Shown: positions 31,047 to 36,166 of the stretch, one piece after another
Position numbering within the stretch: position 1 is the first letter of the stretch
Layout of the letters: every line of letters begins with the position of its first letter
Assembly: GCF_016863015.1 (NCBI RefSeq)
Contig: NZ_BOOB01000006.1
Location: 1-36,166 of the forward strand
Direction of reading: 5' to 3'
Length of the DNA stretch: 36,166 nt
DNA from: Microbispora amethystogenes
GTDB taxonomy: Bacteria > Actinomycetota > Actinomycetes > Streptosporangiales > Streptosporangiaceae
Position numbers and translations under genes: made by a program
The notes under the pieces: generated by a model
Databases searched by the model: none
Told to the model about the DNA's origin: nothing
Seen by the model: the letters and a program-made list of their open reading frames with translations, nothing else

Positions 31047-32535
31047 ACGATCACTCTTGGTAGCCAAACCGGGACACATCTTCGAGCGGGACTGGGAGTG
31101 GGAGGCGCTGACCTCCTTCGCGACCGGCACCCAGGCGGAGGTGGCCTTCGGCGTCGTCAGCGGCCGCCGCAGGCAGGGGAAGACCTTCCTGCTCAGGAAC
31201 CTGGCCGAGGCTCTCGGTGGTTTCTACTTCGAGGCTACGGAAGGCACGGAGATCGAGCTGCTCCGCCTGTTCGGCACGGCCTTGGCCAGACACACCGGCT
31301 CTTCGGTGGGTTACCCGTTCGCGGACTGGCGCGACGCGCTCACCTTCTTCTTCTCGCTGGCCGAAGGCGGCCCGAGGCCGCTGATCATCGACGAGTTCCC
31401 GTATCTGATGAAGGCCAACCCGGCTCTGCCCTCCCTGCTCAAGCAGGAGATCGACCTGCGTGGCCGCACGCACGGAGGCACGAGCAACGCACGGGTGCTG
31501 ATCTGCGGCTCCGCGCTGCCGGTCATGGGCAGGATCCTCTCCGGACAGGCGCCGCTGCGGGGCCGGGCCCGCCTGGAGCTCGTGATCCAGTCGCTGCCCT
31601 ACCGGGACGCCGCGGCGTTCTGGGACGTGCCGGACGACCCGCGCCTGGCAGCGATGCTTCACGCGGTCGTCGGCGGCACCCCGGCCTACCGGGACGAGTT
31701 CGTGCAGGGCGACCGGCCGGAGTCGGTCGAGGACTTCGACCGATGGGTGGTCCGTACGGTCCTCGACCGCAGGACGTCCATCTTCCGGGAAGGCCGCTAC
31801 CTGCTGGCGGAAGAGCCCGATATCCGCGACCCCGCCCTCTACCACTCCGTTCTCTCCGCGGTCGCGGCGGGGAACAACACCTGGGGCGGCATCGCCGGCC
31901 ACATCGGGTACAGGTCCTCCGACATCGCCCACCCGCTCAACGTCCTGGAGGGCTGCGGGCTGCTGGTCAGGGAGAAGGACGCCTTCCGGTCGGGACGGAC
32001 GCGGTACCGCATCGCGGAGCCGCTCATCACCTTCTACCAGGCGATCATGCGTCCGGAGTGGTCGGACCTCGGCCTCGGTCTCGCCGAGGAGGTCTGGCGG
32101 CGCTCCCGTCAGCGTTTCCTGTCGAAGGTGATGGGGCCGCACTTCGAGACGCTCTGCCGGGAGTACGCGTTGCGCCACGGCCGGGAGCACTTCGGCGAGG
32201 GCGGCATCGGCGAGGTCGCGGCCGGCACGGTGGCCGACCCGGTGGCCAGGACCCAGATCGACGTGGATGTGGCCGTCCTCGGCCCCGCCTATCCCGGCGA
32301 GCCCCGGACTGTCCGGTCCCTGGGTGAGGCCAAGTGGGACAAGCTCATGGGCGTGCGCCACCTGGAGCGCCTTCGCCGCGCCCGCGACCTGCTGTCGGCG
32401 AAGGGCTACGAGACCTCCGGAACCGTGCTGGCCTGCTACAGCGGAGCCGGTTTCGACGACGACCTCCGGGCCGAGGCCGCGCGGGACCCCGCCGTCCTCC
32501 TCGTGGACCTGCCCGCGCTGTACGGGCGGGACTGA
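31039..32535 (+). CDS. AAA-type ATPase (archaeal-ATPase/DUF234-like) with winged helix and PD-(D/E)xK-like C-terminus
   Basis: A 498-aa protein. Walker A is GRRRQGKT (42-49), Walker B PLIIDEF (D118, E119), sensor region ICGSAL (about 156-161), followed by QAPLRGRARLELVIQSL, typical of archaeal-type ATPases. A winged-helix segment (TWGGIAGHIGYRSSDIAHPL, then CGLLVREKD) lies near 281-315. The C-terminal region resembles DUF234, a restriction-endonuclease-like fold: FETLCREY (E370), IDVDVAVLG (D408/D410) and SLGEAKW (E430, K432). Function is unknown; ATP-driven DNA binding or cleavage is inferred. GTG 31039 lies inside the inverted repeat. TTG 31057, with AGGA 9 nt upstream, is a good alternative. 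It stands alone, flanked by 18-bp direct repeats. Confidence 0.85.
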   Translation: MTGRSLLVAKPGHIFERDWEWEALTSFATGTQAEVAFGVVSGRRRQGKTFLLRNLAEALGGFYFEATEGTEIELLRLFGTALARHTGSSVGYPFADWRDALTFFFSLAEGGPRPLIIDEFPYLMKANPALPSLLKQEIDLRGRTHGGTSNARVLICGSALPVMGRILSGQAPLRGRARLELVIQSLPYRDAAAFWDVPDDPRLAAMLHAVVGGTPAYRDEFVQGDRPESVEDFDRWVVRTVLDRRTSIFREGRYLLAEEPDIRDPALYHSVLSAVAAGNNTWGGIAGHIGYRSSDIAHPLNVLEGCGLLVREKDAFRSGRTRYRIAEPLITFYQAIMRPEWSDLGLGLAEEVWRRSRQRFLSKVMGPHFETLCREYALRHGREHFGEGGIGEVAAGTVADPVARTQIDVDVAVLGPAYPGEPRTVRSLGEAKWDKLMGVRHLERLRRARDLLSAKGYETSGTVLACYSGAGFDDDLRAEAARDPAVLLVDLPALYGRD

Positions 32536-32547
32536 CCGGCGAGGCCG

Positions 32548-32565
32548 GGCGTGGATCCCCTTCGC
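32548..32565. repeat. Right copy of 18-bp direct repeat flanking the ATPase gene
   Basis: Exact copy of 30972-30989. In frame it reads AWIPFA followed by TGA, the same as the beta-propeller C-terminus, although no gene leads into it. Only 7 bp then separate this TGA from the convergent glpD stop. Confidence 0.95.
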
Positions 32566-32575
32566 GTGAGAGGGG

Positions 32576-34336
32576 TCAGTTCGCGTTGCCGGGGGCCTTC
32601 GCTAGATCACGCGGAGGGGCGACGGGGACGATCTCCGGCGCGCCGAGGCGGATCGCGTCGGCCTCCTGGTCGGTGTCCTGCTCCTGGGAGGCACGCTCCG
32701 CCTCCACCCGCTTGGTGTAGTACTCGACCTCCCGCTTGACCTGGTCGGCGTCCCAGCCGAGCGGGCCGGCCATGAGCTCGGCGGCCTCCTGGGCGACGGC
32801 GGTCCCCCGATGGAAGGTCTCGATCGAGATGCGGGTGCGCCGGGTCAGCGCGTCGTTGAGGTGCCCGGCGCCCTCGTGCGTCGCGGCGTACACGATCTCC
32901 GCGCGCAGGTAGTCGTCGGCGCCGTCGAGCGGCCGGCCCAGCGAGGGGTCCTTCTCGACGAGCGCCAGCACCTCGTCGATCAGCGAGCCGTACCGCTCCA
33001 GCAGGTGCTCGATCCGGGCCACGTGCAGCCCCGAGGACCGCGCCAGGCGGTGGCGGGAGTTCCACAGGGCCTGGTAGCCCTCCGCCCCGACGAGCGGCAC
33101 CTGGTCGGTGCACGACGGCGGGACGCGCTGGTCGAGCCCGTGCGCGACCGCGTCCACGGCGTCGGCCGCCATGACGCGGTACGTCGTGAACTTGCCGCCC
33201 GCCACCATGACGAGCCCGGCCACGGGGTGGGTGACGACGTGCTCGCGCGAGAGCTTGCTGGTCTCCTCGGACTCCCCCGCCAGCAGCGGGCGCAGCCCGG
33301 CGTACACGCCCTCGACGTCGTCCCTGGTGAGCGGCACCGAGAGGACCGAGTTGACCCGGTCGAGCAGATAGTCGATGTCCGCGCGGGAGGCCGCCGGGTG
33401 GGCCTTGTCGAGCGTCCAGCGGGTGTCGGTGGTTCCGAGGATCCAGTGCCGGCCCCACGGGATGACGAACAGCACGGACTTCTCCGTACGCATGATCAGC
33501 CCGCTGAGCGAGTGGATGCGGTCGCGCGGCACCACGAGGTGGATGCCTTTGGACGCGCGCACGTGGATCTGCCCCCGGCCGCCGACGAGCTGCTGGATGT
33601 CGTCGGTCCAGACGCCGGTGGCGTTGACGACCTGGCGGGCGCGCACGTCGAACTCCGCGCCCGTCTCCAGGTCGCACACGCGCACCCCGGTGACCCGCTC
33701 CCCCTCGCGCAGGAACCCCACGGCCTGCACCCGCGAGGCGACGTGCGCGCCGTACGTCGCGGCGGTGCGCAGGGTCGTCATCACGAAGCGGGCGTCGTCG
33801 ACCTGGGCGTCCCAGTACTGCACGGCCCCGGTGAACGCCGACCTGCGCAGCGAGGGGGCGACCCGCAGCGCCTGGCGCCGGGTCAGGTGACGGTGCCCCG
33901 GCACCCCCCGGGTGAGGCCGTAGGAGAGCCCCAGCGTGTCGTACAGGACGAGCCCCGCCCCGATGTACGGCCGCTCCCAGCCCTGGTGCGTGAGCGGGAA
34001 CAGGAACGGCACTGGCTTGACCAGGTGTGGCGCGATCCGCCTCAGCAGCAGGGAACGTTCCCTCAGCGCCTCTCTGACCAGGTCGAAGTTGAGCTGCTCG
34101 AGATAGCGCAGCCCGCCGTGGATCAGCTTGGAGGACCGCGACGACGTGCCGGAGGCGAAGTCGCGCGCCTCCACCAGCCCCACCGAGAGCCCGCGGGTCG
34201 CGGCGTCGAGCGCGACGCCCGCGCCGACCACCCCGCCGCCGATCACGACCACGTCGAGCTCCTGCGCCGCCATCCGCTCCATAGCGGTGGCCCGTTCCTC
34301 CGGGCCCAGCCGCGCCGTCCCCATCCTCGCCGTCAT
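32576..34336 (-). CDS. glpD: Glycerol-3-phosphate dehydrogenase, FAD-dependent
   Basis: A 586-aa aerobic-type GlpD, oxidising glycerol 3-phosphate to dihydroxyacetone phosphate at the inner face of the membrane and passing electrons to quinone. LDVVVIGGGVVGAGVALDAATRGL (from about residue 27) is the FAD-binding motif. SSRSSKLIHGGLRYLEQLNFDLVREALRER is the family signature, with GTTDTRW, GVYAGLRPLL and MVAGGKFTTYRVMA further on. The C-terminal DAO_C domain covers the last ~150 residues, with a short acidic extension. ATG 34336 has GAGGG 6 nt upstream. TAGATT (34380-34375, minus strand) could be its -10 and overlaps the CTACCCGCGGGTAG palindrome. The gene is convergent with the ATPase unit. Confidence 0.96.
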   Translation of the reverse strand: MTARMGTARLGPEERATAMERMAAQELDVVVIGGGVVGAGVALDAATRGLSVGLVEARDFASGTSSRSSKLIHGGLRYLEQLNFDLVREALRERSLLLRRIAPHLVKPVPFLFPLTHQGWERPYIGAGLVLYDTLGLSYGLTRGVPGHRHLTRRQALRVAPSLRRSAFTGAVQYWDAQVDDARFVMTTLRTAATYGAHVASRVQAVGFLREGERVTGVRVCDLETGAEFDVRARQVVNATGVWTDDIQQLVGGRGQIHVRASKGIHLVVPRDRIHSLSGLIMRTEKSVLFVIPWGRHWILGTTDTRWTLDKAHPAASRADIDYLLDRVNSVLSVPLTRDDVEGVYAGLRPLLAGESEETSKLSREHVVTHPVAGLVMVAGGKFTTYRVMAADAVDAVAHGLDQRVPPSCTDQVPLVGAEGYQALWNSRHRLARSSGLHVARIEHLLERYGSLIDEVLALVEKDPSLGRPLDGADDYLRAEIVYAATHEGAGHLNDALTRRTRISIETFHRGTAVAQEAAELMAGPLGWDADQVKREVEYYTKRVEAERASQEQDTDQEADAIRLGAPEIVPVAPPRDLAKAPGNAN

Positions 34337-34377
34337 AGGGCTCCCTCTGTACGCCCTTCGCCTCTGCCGTGGTAAAT

Positions 34378-34391
34378 CTACCCGCGGGTAG
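34378..34391. promoter_or_regulatory. Perfect palindrome CTACCCGCGGGTAG upstream of glpD
   Basis: A 14-bp perfect palindrome about 42-55 bp upstream of the glpD start, overlapping a candidate -10 (TAGATT). It is followed by GTACC, which makes a second overlapping repeat GGGTA/GTACC. Its half-site CTACC is shared with the palindrome upstream of gabD2. Position suggests a repressor operator; the protein is unknown. Confidence 0.5.
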
Positions 34392-34585
34392 GTACCCCGG
34401 AATCCCCCTATGTCCCCGCTTTCTGAATGATCTACGGAGAAGTCAGGGGGTGATCCTGCGGCGGCGGAAGCCGGCGACGATCTCCCGCACCGCCCGGCCG
34501 TGCCCGGCTGACCACGGCTGAGCACGGCCGGCCCGCGTGACACCCCGCGCGGCGGGCACGGGCCGTACGCGGAAGGATGGGCGGC

Positions 34586-35719
34586 ATGAGCGCGACTCTC
34601 TCCGATGCCCGCATCGTCACTCCCGACGGCGTCCACGACGGCTGGCTCACCATCGAGGACGGCAGGATCACCCACATCGGGCGCGGGCAGGCGCCTCGCG
34701 ACGGACACGACCTGGGCGGGCGCACGGTCGTCCCCGGCTTCGTGGACATCCACTCCCATGGGGGCGCGGGCGGGAGCTTCCCGGACGGCGACCCGGAGAC
34801 CGCCGCCGAGGTCGCCGCCTTCCATCTGGGCCATGGCTCGACCACCCTCGTGGCCAGCCTGGTCACCGCGGCGCCCGGCACGCTCGCGCGGGCCGCGTCG
34901 GTGCTCGCCGACCTGTGCGAGCAGGGTCTCATCGCCGGCGTCCACTTCGAGGGGCCGTACATCGCGAGGTCGCGCTGCGGCGCGCACGAACCCACGCTGC
35001 TGCGCGCGCCCGACGTGGCGGAGTTCCGGGCGCTGGTGAAGGCCGGGCGGGGCCACGTCCGGATGCTGACGATCGCGCCCGAACTGCCGGACGCGCTCGA
35101 CGTGATCAGGGAGGCCGCCGCCGAAGGGGTCGTCGCCGCCCTGGGGCACAGCGACGCGACCTACGAGCAGACGCTCGACGGCATCGAGGCGGGCGCGACC
35201 GTGGCGACCCACCTCTACAACGCCTTGCCGCCGCTCGGCCACCGCGCGCCGGGGCCGGTCGCGGCGCTGCTGCAGGACGAGCGGGTGACGGTCGAACTGA
35301 TCAACGACGGGGTCCACGTGCACCCGGCCATGCTGCGCCTGGCCATGGACGCCGCGGGCGCGGACCGGACGGCGCTGATCACCGACGCGATGGCGGCGGC
35401 GGGCATGGGCGACGGGCGCTATCCGCTCGGCCCGATGACCGTGGACGTGAAGGACGGCGTGGCCCGCCTCGCCGAGGGAGGCGCGATCGCCGGCAGCACG
35501 CTCACCATGGACGCGGCGTTCCGCCGTACGGTGCGGGAGGTCGGGCGCTCGCTCGTGGACGCCGCCAGGATGGCCTCCCTCACCCCCGCCCGGGTCCTCG
35601 GTCTGGACGGCGAGACCGGCTCGATCACGGTCGGCAGGTACGCCGACCTCGTCGTGCTCGACGAGGACCTGGGCGTCGCGGGCGTGATGAAGCGCGGCGC
35701 CTGGGTCCGCCGTCCTTGA
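34586..35719 (+). CDS. nagA: N-acetylglucosamine-6-phosphate deacetylase
   Basis: A 377-aa amidohydrolase that removes acetate from GlcNAc-6-phosphate, feeding amino-sugar carbon into glycolysis or wall precursors. Metal and catalytic residues are all visible: DIHSHGG (H56, H58), FEGPY (E122), GHSDA (H188), HLYNAL (H209), INDGVHVHP, and the catalytic Asp in ITDAM (D267). The C-terminal GRYADLVVLDEDLGVAGVMKRGAWV closes the composite beta domain. ATG 34586 is chosen because AAGGA ends 8 nt upstream; the in-frame ATG 34577 overlaps that site. It is divergent from glpD across 249 bp and convergent with the GuaB1-type gene. Confidence 0.96.
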   Translation: MSATLSDARIVTPDGVHDGWLTIEDGRITHIGRGQAPRDGHDLGGRTVVPGFVDIHSHGGAGGSFPDGDPETAAEVAAFHLGHGSTTLVASLVTAAPGTLARAASVLADLCEQGLIAGVHFEGPYIARSRCGAHEPTLLRAPDVAEFRALVKAGRGHVRMLTIAPELPDALDVIREAAAEGVVAALGHSDATYEQTLDGIEAGATVATHLYNALPPLGHRAPGPVAALLQDERVTVELINDGVHVHPAMLRLAMDAAGADRTALITDAMAAAGMGDGRYPLGPMTVDVKDGVARLAEGGAIAGSTLTMDAAFRRTVREVGRSLVDAARMASLTPARVLGLDGETGSITVGRYADLVVLDEDLGVAGVMKRGAWVRRP

Positions 35720-35741
35720 TCGCTGTTCTGAGAAGCCGGGA

Positions 35742-35761
35742 GCCGGGCCCTGCGGCCCGGC
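35742..35761. terminator. Bidirectional hairpin between nagA and the GuaB1-type gene
   Basis: GCCGGGCC (35742-35749) pairs with GGCCCGGC (35754-35761) across a CTGC loop, midway between two convergent stops. No T-tract is present, as is common in actinomycetes. Confidence 0.6.
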
Positions 35762-35776
35762 CCTCCTGGCGACGGG

Positions 35777-36166
<390 letters not shown>

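Noticed and set aside
34443..34559. Minus-strand 38-codon frame ending in AVREIVAGFRRRRITP, upstream of glpD, with GC-rich third positions
   Set aside because: No ribosome-binding site and no recognised family; it is too short to separate from chance in DNA this rich in GC.

Overview
The window is chromosomal DNA from a very GC-rich actinobacterium. Codon third positions are almost all G or C, GTG and TTG starts are frequent, and 4-base GTGA stop/start overlaps and candidate leaderless promoters occur. Gene content and order (guaA next to a ChoD-like GMC oxidoreductase and a GabD2-like dehydrogenase, a GuaB1-type protein, a secreted beta-propeller lipoprotein) suggest a filamentous actinomycete, perhaps Streptosporangiales. 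That placement is inference from content only.

Layout. Bases 1-966: 5' part of an IS200/IS605-type tnpB running off the left edge, with hairpins at its end. 979-2981: a fructoselysine-6-kinase-like PfkB sugar kinase coupled to a LacI-type regulator, starting within about 20 bp of the insertion-element hairpin. 3003-20791: a large envelope-polymer locus: PAPS sulfotransferase, CDP-alcohol phosphatidyltransferase, Stealth-family sugar-phosphate transferase, GT-C glycosyltransferase, two large GT2 plus CDP-glycerol glycerophosphotransferase (TagF-like) proteins, two further GT2 proteins, and a secreted NodB-type deacetylase. 20730-22028: membrane acyltransferase overlapping the deacetylase gene tail to tail. 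22076-27108: guaA, GMC oxidoreductase and succinate-semialdehyde dehydrogenase, all on the minus strand. 27175-28887: a TetR (WHG-type) regulator followed by an alpha/beta hydrolase. 28993-30993: beta-propeller lipoprotein. 31039-32535: solitary ATPase/DUF234-like gene. 32576-34336: glpD. 34586-35719: nagA. 35777 to the right edge: C-terminal part of a GuaB1-type IMPDH/GMP reductase relative.

How the genes fit together. The polymer locus looks like a teichoic-acid-like or phosphodiester-linked cell-surface glycopolymer system: a membrane alcohol phosphotransferase, a hexose-phosphate transferase (Stealth), glycerophosphate-transferase-like enzymes, glycosyltransferases and a sulfating enzyme. 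Five minus-strand genes (19817 down to 6875) form an operon-like series with overlapping starts. Several of its proteins carry in-frame 15-, 18- or 60-bp tandem repeats.

The two most unusual observations are these. (1) The ATPase gene at 31039-32535 is bracketed by an exact 18-bp direct repeat that duplicates the last codons of the neighbouring beta-propeller gene. It also begins inside a perfect 19-bp inverted repeat with an 8-nt loop. This fits a compact mobile unit that inserted at the 3' end of a gene without damaging it. (2) The two GT2-TagF fusion proteins appear to have lost opposite active sites: one has an intact TagF domain and a degenerate GT2 domain, the other the reverse. No tRNA, rRNA or CRISPR array was seen. 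No gene-free stretch exceeds about 300 bp; the longest, 11776-12067, is described in the list.
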